This document shows, one piece after another, positions 45,624-58,388 of a stretch of 64,000 nt of DNA. Where the stretch lies: NCBI GenBank assembly GCA_003550325.1, contig QKWP01000429.1, positions 246,912 through 310,911 of the forward strand, written 5' to 3'. Made by a program: the position numbers and the translations under genes. The stretch comes from Gigaspora rosea (Eukaryota > Glomeromycota > Glomeromycetes > Diversisporales > Gigasporaceae). The stretch's first letter is position 1; each line of letters begins with the position of its first letter. Below the pieces are notes generated by a model. It did not search any database and had not been told where the DNA came from. It saw nothing but the letters and a program-made list of their open reading frames with translations.

Positions 45624-47184
45624 ATTAAATTTTTAGAGTACTATATCTGATATGTTTTTTGTGGATTATACAAAGAATTAATTGATTCTAATTGGCCAAA
45701 CCATATAATCTTTATATATAATTATATGATAACATATAAAATTATACAAAGTTAATTTACAATTGATTTTATATGAAATTGAAAATTAGTACACCCTACT
45801 TTTAAATTAGAATTGGAGTTAAAAGAATAAAAAGTAAAGCATTTATTATTGATGCAGATTATAATAAAATCATATTATTGTAGAATTTAGAGGTCTTGAT
45901 TTAAAAATATAAGCTCTATAAAATTTACCTAGCTCTTCTAATAATTCTAATTCTAAACCCTAGTTTAACTATACAAAATCTAACAAAAAGGCCCAAAAAA
46001 TTTTAAAAATCATATACAAAATAAGTTCAAATTTTGTTATAATCTGATTTAATTGTGATTTATTATATTTATTATCAAAAATTAGTAAATTTAAGCACAT
46101 ATTATAGCTAGTGTTGCTATTAAAATAATTTAGACATTTAGGCATTTAGGCAATTTGAATTTAGCCAATTTTGACTTTGTTATTTTTTTAAAAATTACTA
46201 TTAAAAAATTAATTTAGACATTTAGACAATTTAATTTAGACAAGTTTTGATATTAGTAAAATAATTTCAACTAACAACATTAATTATAGCTACTAAAATA
46301 GATCGGAAGATGGATTGGCTATTACAATCCTGGCCTCCGTTTACACAAACACACTTGAATAAGAAGTCTTCAGTACATGTTTTATGGCAATGTTGGATTA
46401 TTTAGCCTATCTTGAATGCCCAAGGCATTCAAATATTTTCAGGAATCTGCTGATACACTTCAGAATTTCTCTTTCATGGACAGAACTCTTAAATAACGCA
46501 AAGGCGAGTCAGCAATTCATATAATTAATGAAGGGATTGGTGTTGAAAAGAATCGAATAATCCTAAAAATAAGTTGAGTACAGATAAGAGTTACCCTAGA
46601 GTAGATATTGTAATTAATTTATATAGACAGAAACATGTATTTAAAGGCCTAAATTCTGCCTTCAATAAAGACTTCAGACTTCGATCTGATTATTTGTTTA
46701 CTAAAAACCTTGACCCTATATAAGTTAGTAGGCATTTCAAAGCTGAAGGCAACTTATATGAAACTTTATTTTTATCAAATTCTCAACACTGCTTGTTAGC
46801 ATTACGTTGTTGTTTATTTTATTTTTATTGTTTGTTTATTGATTGATTGATTGTTTTGATACACCGTTACTTGATTTATTTTAATACAACGAATAATACG
46901 TTTAAGACTGTAACTAGAATTATTTGACTGCTGCATTGTTAAAATTCCTATACCGATCTTTGACCGATAGTGCTGTATTGTTAATTACCCCTTATTTTCA
47001 ATATTTATCAATTCCTCCCTTTTTATCATCTTGAGCTCGATTCAATTCCTTTTACACCAAAGCACCCTAATTCCTTCAGAATTCTCTATTTGAACTCTTC
47101 TGCCGATAACCTATATTCATCGTTTACTATCCAAGTAGCTTTAACCGGCGGGTCTGATATCTCCCAACCGATAGTAACACTGGT

Positions 47185-47430
47185 ATACACTTCGTGAATT
47201 TTCGATATACTCCGTTCCTGGTATTCGTGAATTTTCAATATCACTCCGTTCCTGATATCACTATGTGATACATCACCCCGTTCCTGGTATTTTCAATATC
47301 ACTCCGTCCTGGTAACTTCGTGAATTTTCAATATCACTCCGTTCCTGGCACACTTCGTGAAATTTTCAATAACACTCCGTTCCTGGTATACACTTCGTGA
47401 AATTTTCAATATCACTCCGTTCCTGGTATT
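47185..47430 (+). repeat. Minisatellite, unit around TTTTCAATATCACTCCGTTCC
   Basis: About six units of 35-45 bp, each containing CACTTCGTGAA, TTTTCAATATCACTCCG and TTCCTGGTAT with insertions or losses between units. Related words (CATACTACGTTCCTGG) appear at 38970-39030. Confidence 0.8.
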
Positions 47431-47689
47431 TGATTCTAATCTTAATAAAATTTTTTAAATTTCTAAAATAGGCGCTTCCTTGTCGATTTGATCTAATTAA
47501 TTAATTCATTCAAATTAAACTTCTTTTTGACAAGATAGCAAGGGTTATAAAAAAAAAAATGCTTATATAAATATTTGCTAAGAACTAGGCTTGACAACAT
47601 TAATCCACGCTGGATAGCAATAACAATATTAAATCACCGATTACGGCATTATAGCGTTACGACATTATGGCAATATGGCATATTATTTA

Positions 47690-48613
47690 CCGTAATTCAA
47701 TAATTCTATCACTAACTACTTCTAATAATCGTCCCACGGTGGCTTGGGTTAGCTACAATGAACCATCATCTTTTAATAATAATACTGCTTCTTGGACAAT
47801 CAATGATTCACCCTTCAAAAAAATTTTTACTGAAGATGCTGGTGGTACTTATTTCAACATTACTACACGTTCATATTCTACAAGTTCATCTTTCCTTTCT
47901 GCTATCGCCAATGTTGATATTTTAATTGATGAAACTTTAACTGGTCCCAATATATACCGTAGAGCACTGCACACAGTACCTGGAGTCTTTTTCAAGAACA
48001 ATTGAATAGTACCCGCGGGTACTGTGTGAGGAACCGGGTACTATATGTTTGGGATATATCTTCAAGAAATGGACAGTAAACAATACCCGGGTCTTAATCA
48101 AGGGGGTATTATTTTTCGGGGATACTTTATGCAGTGCTCTACGGTATGCTGTTGACAACAACTTTAATCTAACTTCTAATGATCAATATAGGTTTGTTAA
48201 AATAATGCTATTTACAGAGAAGATGGTTTATCTAATCCAAGTAATGGAATGGATTGGTTTGAAAGTAATTTATTAGCTGATAATCTTTTGGAGGATATGA
48301 TGAATGTAATCAATCCTAATTTACTTACAAAAGATTATAAAAGAGTTTGGCTAAGAAATGTTGCAAAGGACGAACCTATAAAAATTGATAATGCCTATAA
48401 TTGTTCTGATGTATCAGCTGCTTTAACGGTATGCTTATTATTCTAAATTAATCTAATTAATCTAATTATAATTTTATCTACTTACCGTAATCTGTTTAGG
48501 ATAATGCTGTTCAATGTTCTTCAATCAAACCTACAACTACAAGTGCAGCTGCAAACAATTCCCCTAATTCTTCTATTTTATTGCTGTTTACTGCTTTTAT
48601 TTTTATCAATTAA
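47690..48613 (+). pseudogene. Fungal periplasmic-binding-protein-like, GPI-anchored surface protein, split by a MITE
   Basis: From about 47690 the frame reads NNRPTVAWVSYNEPSSF, FKKIFTEDAGGTYFN and VDILIDETLTGPN, a fungal version of TroA-like (ABC substrate-binding) proteins. A MITE (47955-48146) cuts after PNI; removing it rejoins YAVDNNFNLTSNDQYRFV in frame. A one-base loss in the A run near 48201 then shifts the frame to NPSNGMDWFESNLLADNLLE, RVWLRNVAKDEPIKIDNAY and NCSDVSAALT. Exon end 48428 (phase 0), intron to 48499, last exon reads DNAVQCSSIKPTTTSAAANN then a hydrophobic tail LLLFTAFIFIN and TAA at 48611-48613, typical of GPI anchoring. The N-terminal signal peptide exon is not visible. 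The family call rests on remembered motif resemblance. Confidence 0.65.
47955..48146. mobile_element. MITE with TACCGTAGAGCACTGCA ends inserted in a coding exon
   Basis: TACCGTAGAGCACTGCA at the left is exactly mirrored by TGCAGTGCTCTACGGTA at the right, with TA as duplicated target. About 190 bp. It interrupts the gene at 47.7-48.6 kb between an Ile and a Tyr codon. Confidence 0.9.
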
Positions 48614-50051
48614 TTGCCTAAATATCATTTATTGTAAATCAATTCATATCAAATCATTATGAGCTGGAGTGGTACTATATATTATTAATAAAGGGTCAAT
48701 GTGAAGTAATATATAATAAAAGTATTAAAATTAAGGACAAAAAATTATTCATTATCGTGAAATAAGAATATACCAAATATAGAATTACTGGTACCTATAC
48801 AATTCTAAATCACTAATAAATAAATTAACACTATATCTATTAATTAGGTTAAAAGAACTATAGTTAGCTAAAATTTTACAAAATTCTTTTCAATAATTTT
48901 CTATATTATGTCGAATTTAAAATTTTGGTTGGCTAGTAAAGTTTTAGAGTAATTTTTGAAGCATGAAAATTACACTTTTGACTCATTAAACTTTTTTTAA
49001 TAACCATGTAATCTCTTTGATTAATCTCTTAGATAAGTCACATTATTTCTTCAAAAATTTACACACTTACTATATTTAAAATTGTATGGTTTACTTGTAA
49101 AGTTTATTATATTATTGGAATGCTTTTCAAACCCTCAGACCCATCATACGAAAATCTCCAAAATTCAAGCGAACTATTTAAACCGGATGATCCGGATTAC
49201 ATAAATCAAAATCCGTACAATACGGATTTTATTTGATTTGGAAGTGTAATCAAATCCAACGTTTGAGATTATCATTCTCCTCCGTATCAATGACTTATAA
49301 TGTACGTTAGTTGATGCTTCAGCATCGTTCTCATTATAATCAGACATTTTTTTTAATACAATTGAAAAGGAATACCTGATACTAAAGCAATTGGATTTTA
49401 TTTCTCTACTTTTTTTTTTTTTTTACAAATACATTAAATCAAATAACAAATATCGCATTTATATGGGTAATCTTCCATATTATCGAATGACATCAATTCG
49501 CATAACTTAAATTCTTCGTATAGTTTTAATAGCTAACTATAGTTTTAATAGTTAACTATAATTTAATAGTTAACTATGTCTAATAGTTAACTAAAGTTAT
49601 CAATCGCTTTTACAGTTATTTACAGTTCGAGCAGTTAATTACAGTTTCAGATTACACAAAAATACAGTACAGTTATCCGGATTACCGACCAACTGACCAG
49701 ACCATATAATTCATAAGTTTAATCCTGAACTGTAGTTAACAATAGTTTTTTCAGTATCTTAGTTATCTATGGTTATCTATGGTTCTATAATTCGAGTAGT
49801 TAATTACAGTTGACTACCGTTTCAACTATTTAACTGCAGTTCGAGTAGTTGATCTGCAATATGCATCCGGATCATACGGATTACACAAAAATACGGATTT
49901 CAAGCAGGATCACATCTCTACACCTATATTATATTACCGTAGTTCATATTCTTCAATTTTATAAAAAATTTAGCTCATATTTAGACTAACATACCCCACG
50001 AAATTTGATGATTTTTATTAAGAAAAAATTAAAATCTAAGTTTATTTATAT
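48614..50051. other. Intergenic stretch with TAGTTAACTA repeats
   Basis: 49520-49880 contains many copies of TAGTTAACTATAG and CAGTTCGAGTAGTTAATTACAG, and CCGGAT...ATCCGGA words lie near 49180-49240 and 49675-49900, suggesting remnants of one repetitive element. No gene seen. Confidence 0.5.
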
Positions 50052-52579
50052 TTATGGAGACTTTGAAATACTTAAAGGGAGTAATGTGGAACCACTTAGC
50101 GGAGTAACATTTCCATCGTCAGCCTCATTTCTATCTATTTCCTTTTCTATCATTTCAATCTCGTCATTTATATTCTTCAAAACTAGATATACTTCACATA
50201 TTCTAGTTGCAAAAGCCTTAAATTTGTGTTTTTGTGAATTTTGTACTGGAATATCTATAGGGGCCACTGCAGTGGCCCTACAGAGTTTCCCTGGACGGTC
50301 TATGAACATTAATTGAAATTTTCGTTCTAATTAAAAATATAAAATTAATATGTATTTTTAATAATGGACAATTTTAAATTTCGAAATACTTACTATAGAA
50401 CCGTAATAATGGTATTGGCAACAACGATATTGATTGTATTAAATGATTTGTGAGCGCATGCCCATATTGTTCTACTATATTTTTGTTAAAAAGCAATTTC
50501 CCTCTGACGCCCATTCGAAATAGCTTCCTTTTGTCTTCTTCAATATGGATGGGGTCTGGCTTAAATGGCATTCCAGAGATTTCACAATACATTACTTCGT
50601 ATCGAATCCCATCGATATCTGTTATCGCCCACACATCCGGTTTCCTCTGAGTAATTGAGTCGTTACTTAGATTTTCTCCATTTTTATAAGAATCGTAGTC
50701 AACTGTTTTCATTACTGAATTTTTTGTAGAATTACACACTTCGGCAGACCTGTAAAAAAAAAATGTCAATCTATATACCGGTAATAAATATCGCAGATCA
50801 AATTAAAAAATTCGAGGGTTCTATTTATCCTCTAAAACAATAGATAGATACGTAATCCCTCACCATTGTGGTAATATCTTGTTTAGGCTGCGTGTAATTG
50901 CAGTTATAATAATGTGAATGGGTTCTGCAGTCCAAAGAGCTTCGTTTATGATATCATTTGGTTCGATTAATCCATCGTATCTTCTTTTTTTCCAAAGAAT
51001 GGTACTAAAAGTACATATTTGTATCAAAAAAAAATAAAAAAAAATAAAAAATAAAAAAATTATAAAATAACAAATATACATGCTTACAATTCCTCAAATA
51101 AGTATTTAACAATCCAACCAAGTTCGGATCTTTGCGATTTGCTATTAAACAATCCACTTTGCATCTCTTCCAAAATTTCGTCAATCATTTTTTCCTGTTG
51201 AACGTCTAATCTAGAATAGATTGTCGGCAATCGTTTCATAGATGTTAGCAATTTCCTTTCAAAAAGTCGTTGTACATTAGTAAGTCTAGAAATAGGTGAT
51301 TGACAATTTTGTAGCAAATCCTCATTTGTCAAGTCAACAACATAACAAAGTAATGGATGATCGTAATAACATTTCGCCATTACTTGTTTGTTTTCTAGAA
51401 CAAAAGTTGCTATTTTAGAATCAATATAGCCAGTTTCTGTCCCAGGAAGAATCCAATTGTGGCCAACCTATTAATAGATTAATAAGTAGTTATGTATGTG
51501 CAATAATATTACAAATGGTAATCACACCACAATGTTATCGAACAATCAAATTTCATAACGGTATGGTTTTTTTTTCAAGAGGTCACATATGAAACTATCT
51601 TTAACAAAAAGGTTCCTTGCAAACTTTTGGTATATGCTGTCAATTTTATATACGACCAAACGCCCAATTATACTGCAGTAATGGCCACCAGTAAGTTTCA
51701 ATTAACTAATATTAAAATTTTATAACTTACCTTAAACTTGTTATATTCATTGAGCACATCATCAATGTTACTTAAGGATTGCGATATCTCATGCAAGGGC
51801 GCTGCACCTTTTTTTATGACATCTGCCTTTTGTTTACTACCAGTATTTGCTGCAAGTGGTCGTTTTTTTTGATCAAGCTTTGAAACAACGTATTCAGCAA
51901 ATTTCGAAAATGAATCTTCCTTAAATTCGTGAAAGTATGTTATATTGTTGGCCATCTAAAATTATTAGTAAAATATGAAATGTAATTAATAAATATACAT
52001 ATATATTAAATATATTAATCTTTTTTTTTAATATCAATAAAGTGTGTGACATTGCTAAAATAAAAAATGAAAGGACAATCGTAAGACTTCATCTGGTATC
52101 GAGAAGAATTCGTAAAGTCGTCAATATTTCATTCCAGAACAACGTATAAATATAGTGTTGAGTCACACATGGTTGATGCCATCCCATATTATTGGTGATC
52201 TCATGTATCTTATCTATTGCATATTTTGGAAAGAGATTAATACCTTTACTTGACGATCAGCAAATTCTTTTTCTGCAGCATTCAAACCAGATCCTAAATA
52301 TTAAGTTAAAATATTTAATTTTTAAATACAATTAGAATAATATCCGATTTAATTAAACTTGTCAATATTATCTACCTTTCATGTAATTAATATAGGCGAG
52401 TCTCTCAGCGTTAAAAGTTGTATAGGTGTAGGGCTTTTTTGTTTTAAATATTTCCAACAAAAAAATTCTTCAGCTGTTGTTTGTCGTATGTCAAAAATAT
52501 CAAAAAATTCTGATGCATAATCATGGTTACGTGCTTTTTGGGAACTTGAGTTTATAACAAGATTTCCTTTAGACTGCAT
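50052..52579 (-). CDS. Seven-exon gene of unknown function with a GEISG-like region
   Basis: Read on the minus strand: exon 1 from ATG 52577-52579 (MQSKGNLVINSSSQKARNHD) to about 52375. A shift in an A run is needed for its end to read TYTTFNAERLAYINYMKG. Exon 2 about 52294-52244 (SGLNAAEKEFADRQVK), exon 3 about 51955-51732 (YFHEFKEDSFSKFAEYVVSK), exon 4 about 51469-51087, exon 5 about 51003-50863 (RRYDGLIEPNDIINEALWTA), exon 6 about 50750-50392, and exon 7 about 50333-50052, stop at 50052-50054. Exon 6 contains KPDVWAITDIDG followed by YEVMYCEISGMPF and HIEEDKRKLFRMG. I remember similar D...GEISG.P...H..ED..KL blocks from large uncharacterised Rhizophagus families; the spacing of D and E resembles a PD-(D/E)XK fold, but this is a guess. 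Introns 60-110 nt with normal donors. Confidence 0.6.
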
Positions 52580-54177
52580 TTTAATTTAATAGACTAAAGT
52601 GACTGATACGAGATCAATTTTATATGTGATCAATTTTATACGAGATCAATTTTATACGATTGGACTTATCATCATGTAGATCTTTGTCAAAACAATCACG
52701 TCAGTAAATCACGTGACATTTGCCCAACCAACCACGGACGATTGTGTGACTTTTTTGTGGCACAAACCAATAAAATTTTGAGATCAGGTGAACATGAAAA
52801 TCAAAACAATCAAAACAATCGAATAAAGTAATTAGGATTTTGTTAGACGCTTGGTTAGAGCGCTACTAATACCAAATTTGCAAGGAATTGTTTTTGTTAA
52901 TGCGCAGTAGACGATTTCATAGACAAACTTCGGAGTTATTGGTGATTTTTTATGAAAAATCATAAAAAGCGCGATTTTTACGTTACACCTGCGGCACAAA
53001 AAGGGGGTACTCCTTATTACTTCAATTCCGATAAGCTAGCTGATTCAATTTTGATTATTTCAAAAATTTGTATTATTGTTAATGATTTAACTATGATTGA
53101 TTACATAATTCTATATAGTGTTTAAAAAATTGTTGGTTTTGTAAAATAAAATCATTGCTTATCATTAATACAGTGCATTACTGTTTCGTATTACTTTTCA
53201 ATTTATAACAATTGATAATTGCCAAACGTTATTCTTAGAAAATAACATTATTATTCAAAAATAGACATAAGGTTAATTCCTTAAAAGTTTCAAACAGAAA
53301 ACTCTACATAAATTAAATACTAAATATATCAAAAAAACTAACTCTGACTTTAACGACAGTGTTCTCCTAAAATGAAACTTATAAAATAATTCATTGCACT
53401 ATGCATTTTGTAAAACCTTATTTTTTTGTTTTTTGAGTCATACGTTCATGAATACAACCTCTAAATTAATGATAAGTATAAAATAAATCTTTAAAGAAAT
53501 GTATGTTCAAACAAATAGATAATAAATAACATATACCTATATATGTACCCTTTATTTAGTTATATGACATTGTTTAATATTATTTTGTAGAAACACACAA
53601 ATAATAAAACTATTTCACATTTATTGAGGCTATAAAGCATTTGTTAAATATCTTTTATTAATTCAATAATTTTTATTTTAAGTATCTATTTAATCGTATA
53701 GTTAATATTTATTTATTGCAGATAGAGTGTAGATTGCATATATTAGTTGAACATTTATTTGCTTTAATGGTATTAATTAAAAGTTGCTTATAGTATTATA
53801 TTAATCTATATTTGCTTGTGCGAATGTAGTCTATTTACATTTTAATATTTAACTGTAACAAGGTAAATACTATATTTATTAGATTTTATATTAATTATTG
53901 TGTAGAATTTAATTAATTAATCCTTTAATTATTAAGCACTTGAAAAATATCTTTTTTATTAAAAAATTTGCAAATTTTACATTATTAAGACAAATAAATA
54001 AGATGCCTATAATAGTTTTAAACTCATAATATGCTGGTATCTTTAGATACAAATACACATTATTAGTATTTAATTATCTAAATAAATTTATTTTTATTAT
54101 ATATTAAAAATATTTACCTAATATAATCCTTAATATTAAGCATTAATAACTAAGTCCATTAAGACTAAGTTCTCTTC
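52580..54177. other. Intergenic stretch between two minus-strand genes
   Basis: 52600-52680 repeats the word GATCAATTTTATACGAGATC. The remainder is AT-rich. No gene or element recognised. Confidence 0.45.
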
Positions 54178-57100
54178 ACAACTTTTCCAATTCAAGTTTT
54201 TCTTTTTCTAATTTAAGTTCTCTTTCTTTAATTGCTAATTCACGTTCCTTAAGAGTTAATTGATATTCTTGATGGTTTAAACTTGTTGAAATTTGACTTG
54301 CTGAATCTTCTGTAAGATCTATTTCAATTTTTTGCTTTTTAAAATTATTTTTTTTTTGCACTTGAAAAGTATCTATTTGTTTTGATTTTCCTTTTGATTT
54401 TGACTTTTGCTTATTTACTTTAAATTATTAAATTTAAATTAATTAGAATTAATATTATAAAATAACAATTATACAATTTATAAAACCTGCCTGTTTTTTA
54501 ATTGAATGCTTTTTCTCTTGCAATAATACTTTGATTTTTACCAGAATTAGAAATTCCATAATTGTTTTGTATATTACAAGTAATAAAATGTTGTTCGTCA
54601 TATTGTTTTGCTCTAAATTTTAATAAAGTTTGTAAATAATTAAAATAAAATATTTAAAATATAATTGAAATAAAAATAAAGTTTACTTAAGAATTGCATT
54701 ATATAAAGATAATGCTTTTCACATTACGATTAATGTTTGCATGGCATGATTTGGCCACATTGGTATTATTAGGAGTCATATACCAAGTATTAATATCAAT
54801 ACATGAAAAAGCTGGATTTAAAGAAGCTTTTATCCAAGGTTTAGAATAAAAATTAACCCAGTCTAAATTTATTAAAATATAATTAAATCAACTATATATT
54901 ATATATAAAAATTAATTTAATAAAATTTGTTTACCTTTAATTTTATTTTCTTTTGATTGTAATAATAATTCAAATATTTCATTTACTCTGTCAGGCGATG
55001 CATCAGGTAGCTCATACATTAATTGTTTAGTTGCAAGTGAATTTTTATTATTTCGAATATTTCTATAAAAGAAAATAATATAATTTTAATAAATAATTAA
55101 AAGTATATATTTTATATAAATAAAATTAAATAAAATTTTAAATACCGATTATAATGAATTTGACAACTTTTAAAAATATGTATAAGATGATCATCCCAAT
55201 TTAAAGAATTTTCTAATTTATATAATGCCATTCCTAATCCTTTGGCTTGTGCTTGGTCCAAGTCACCAATAATGCATTTCCATCCATTTTTATGAATGTG
55301 ATTAAATTTTGGATATTCATTTGTTAAATTATAAATCCAATTGAAAAGTGTAAAAAACATTTGCTCATAAGCATTAGTATCCATAATATTTGTAAATATT
55401 CGTGCATATGTAAGTGCTAAATTATTATTAAATTAATTAAATTAATTATTTCTTATAATAATTAATCAAATATATCTAATTAAAAGTTTTAATCTTACCT
55501 ATTTTATGGTTTTCATTGTAACTGATTTCAAATTCATTGATATCACCTTGTACACGTTTAAAAGACAAGTCTATTTTAAAGTAATTAAGTTTTAACCATT
55601 CTTTTGCTTGCGATTCAGATAAGCATAAAATCATAATATGTCCATTTGCAAAAGTAGCTATAATATTTAAATTATTAATATAAAAATTTTAAAATATCAA
55701 TTTATTATATTATAAATTACTAACCTGATTGTTGTACATATTCTAATAGATCTGGTTTGCATGACCAAATATTGTAGGTTAAACCTAATATACCTTGGCC
55801 ATATGGATGTTTTGATTTTTGAACTTTAGCTACTTATCTTCGAAGCTTATCCATATTATTTAGTGATGCATGTACTTCAGAAAGATAGTTTGTTCCAAAT
55901 GTAGCCTTAATAAGATTATCTATTAAAAATTAAAATTAAAAATATATTATATTATTAACTTAATTAATTTATAATAATACTTACTACTAATCAATTTTCT
56001 TGCAGTAATATCAACAAATTGTTCAGAGGAAGATTCAATTAATGTTTTTAATTTATTCATTATCTCTAAAGGAACTTCTTGAGGTGGTGGAGGTGGATGA
56101 GAATGTATGCCTTTACAAACTAATATAATATATGGTGTTTTTTTAAGATCCAAAGGTATTATTTTATGAAATTTAACACTACAATTCATCTTTATAATTT
56201 TTCCCTCTTGATAAGTATCACTTGAACTTTTATGCAAATATCCTAAATAAAAATTTAATAATATAATTAATTTAATTAATATAATATAAATTAAAAGTAA
56301 TAATATTAATTATTAAATATAAAAAACTTAATTACCACAAGATTTTCTTCTTGAATTTGAAGAAAATATAACATTACATGAATTATCTTCACTTAAAGGT
56401 AAAATCTATAAATAAAAATTAAAATTAATTTAAATTTAATTAAAATATAATTTAATTTTTTAAATTCTTACTGATTCACCCTCAAATAGTTTTCTTAATA
56501 ATTGAGGATCAATTCATCTTTTAATCAATAAAAAAAATGTGAACATCCAATAAACCATGTATCTTTAGAATTTTGATTTAATTTTGATAATTTTCTAACT
56601 ACAAAATCTCCATTACAATTTCCATTATTAAAAGTACAAGTTTGATTTCCATTAATTAATGCTAGATATTTTCAATAAAATAAAAGTATTTTAATATATA
56701 TTATTAATATTATAAATATTTATTAAAAGTAACTAAAAATTTACTTACATATATGTTTTAGATTCTCTTGTTCGTTGAATGTCCAAAGAATTATTTGTTG
56801 ATTGTAAAAGATCTACATCCATATCTACTTCACAATGAGTTTTATTTTTAATATCTACATTCAAATTTTCACATATTTTTATACCTTGGCAAGTATAAAG
56901 AGATTTTTTAACTAATGTTTCAAGAAAAGGACAGTAAATATCAGCATCACCACTTCCGCATGGTCTTCCAAGTTTATATTGAATCTATTTATAAATTAAA
57001 ATTGTAAATATACTTATAATTTAAAATTAATATTTATTTAAAACTATAATTTTGAATATTTAAAATATTTAAAAATATAATTTTAAATAAATATTATTTA

Positions 57101-57868
57101 CAATATATAAATTTTACCAGTAATAATATTTACATTATTTATAAATGCTTCAGAGTTATTCCATGCTTCAATATTATAGACTATTGCAATTCCATCTTCA
57201 GATGTAGGTGGGTATTCCATTGGTAAGAGCGAATGAATAATTTCTTTAACTCTTAACTGCTCAGTAATTAAATATATTTCTTGTTCAGATTCATCTTCAT
57301 TGTTATTTTCTAGATCAATTATAATAGATGACTATAAATAATAAATAATAAATTCAATTTGTTAAAATATTAATATAAGAAATTTTGTTTATAAATTAAA
57401 AATTAAATAATTACATTTTGCGATGATAATTGATAATTGATTAGACTTATTGAAACGTTCTTGAAAATAATTAGATTGTTCAGATTCATTAAAGATTTCT
57501 TGCGAATAATCAAATCGTTCAAATTCATTAAAACTTTCTTGAGAATAATTCGATTCATTTAAAAAAGATTCTGCTGAAAAACTATTATCAGGATCTTTAT
57601 CCATTACTGTATTGTCAGATAATATTTCATCCAATAATTCGTAATAATTATCTTCAGAGCTTTTATCCTTTATCGTATTATCAGATAACAATTCTTCAAT
57701 TGGTTCATAATTAAGTTCGTTACTTGGTTCATAATTCAACTTATCGATTGATTCATAATTCAATTCATCGATTGGTTTATAATTAATATCAACCGGATTA
57801 ATGAAAGTACAATTACTTCGTTCATAATTATCATCTTCTTCATGGTTAATAAGAGAATTTATGTCCAT
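54178..57868 (-). pseudogene. Multi-exon MULE-like (FAR1/DDE-type) transposase gene, probably damaged
   Basis: On the minus strand. Exon 1 (57868-57412) is acidic and repetitive (repeats of ELNYEP and SQE.FNE). A later exon has PCGSGDADIYCPFLE and TCQGIKICENLNVD. The exon at 56237-55980 reads KMNCSVKFHKIIPLDLKKTP then CKGIHSHPPPPPQEVP, a FAR1/FLYWCH-like zinc-binding region typical of MULE transposases. Downstream exons give EWLKLNYFKIDLSFKRVQGD (first catalytic Asp, in DLSFKRV), WKCIIGDLDQAQAKGLG (second Asp) and SKPWIKASLNPAF. The last exon ends in a charged coiled coil KERELAIKERELKLEKEKLE. Introns are about 60-80 nt. An in-frame TAA (near 55834, LRR-stop-VAK) and a phase problem at the first intron suggest it is inactive. 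I saw no terminal inverted repeats around it, so it may be an old transposon or a host-kept gene. Confidence 0.7.
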
Positions 57869-58157
57869 GTTGAAATTTGAAATTTGTTTTAAAAAAAAAA
57901 TAAATTTTAGACAAACGTTTTTTACTGATTTAAATCAAAAGCGACTGTCAAAAAACTACAAAATATTACCGTTACTATTTATATAAATTATACGATCAAT
58001 TTAACTTTGCTTATGACGTATTATCACTAATTAAACTTTGAAATTTTCTAAACGACTCAATTTATAAAAAAATTTATAACCATTTCTATAATAATTGGCG
58101 ATGCCAATATTTCAAAAGACTTGAAAGCATTGTTATATGCAAGTGCAAATTTAAATT

Positions 58158-58388
58158 ATTGTCGCAGCTGATGCTGAAAACGGCTGATGCTGAAATTTGG
58201 GATTTCTATTTGAAACTACAAACCCTGCTAAAATCTACAAATACTCTTTAAATATCAAATCTACCCCCAAACCTCACCCTAACCCTATAAGACAAAAACG
58301 AAAAAATCTCCCAAAAAAAGTTTAAAATTTCATATCAAAATAGGTCAAAATTTCAGCATCAGCCGTTTTCAGCATCAGCTGCGACAAT
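58158..58388. mobile_element. MITE with 41-bp near-perfect inverted ends (CTGATGCTGAAAACGGCTGA)
   Basis: ATTGTCGCAGCTGATGCTGA and the following ~20 bases at the left are the exact inverse of the right end finishing CAGCATCAGCTGCGACAAT. About 231 bp, non-coding interior. Confidence 0.85.

Larger units (their letters stand above)
44666..47689. other. Intergenic stretch with MITEs and a minisatellite
   Basis: Apart from the two MITEs (44954, 45421) and the tandem repeat at 47185-47430, I see AT-rich sequence and imperfect TTTAGACATTTAG repeats near 46130-46240. No gene recognised. Confidence 0.5.
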
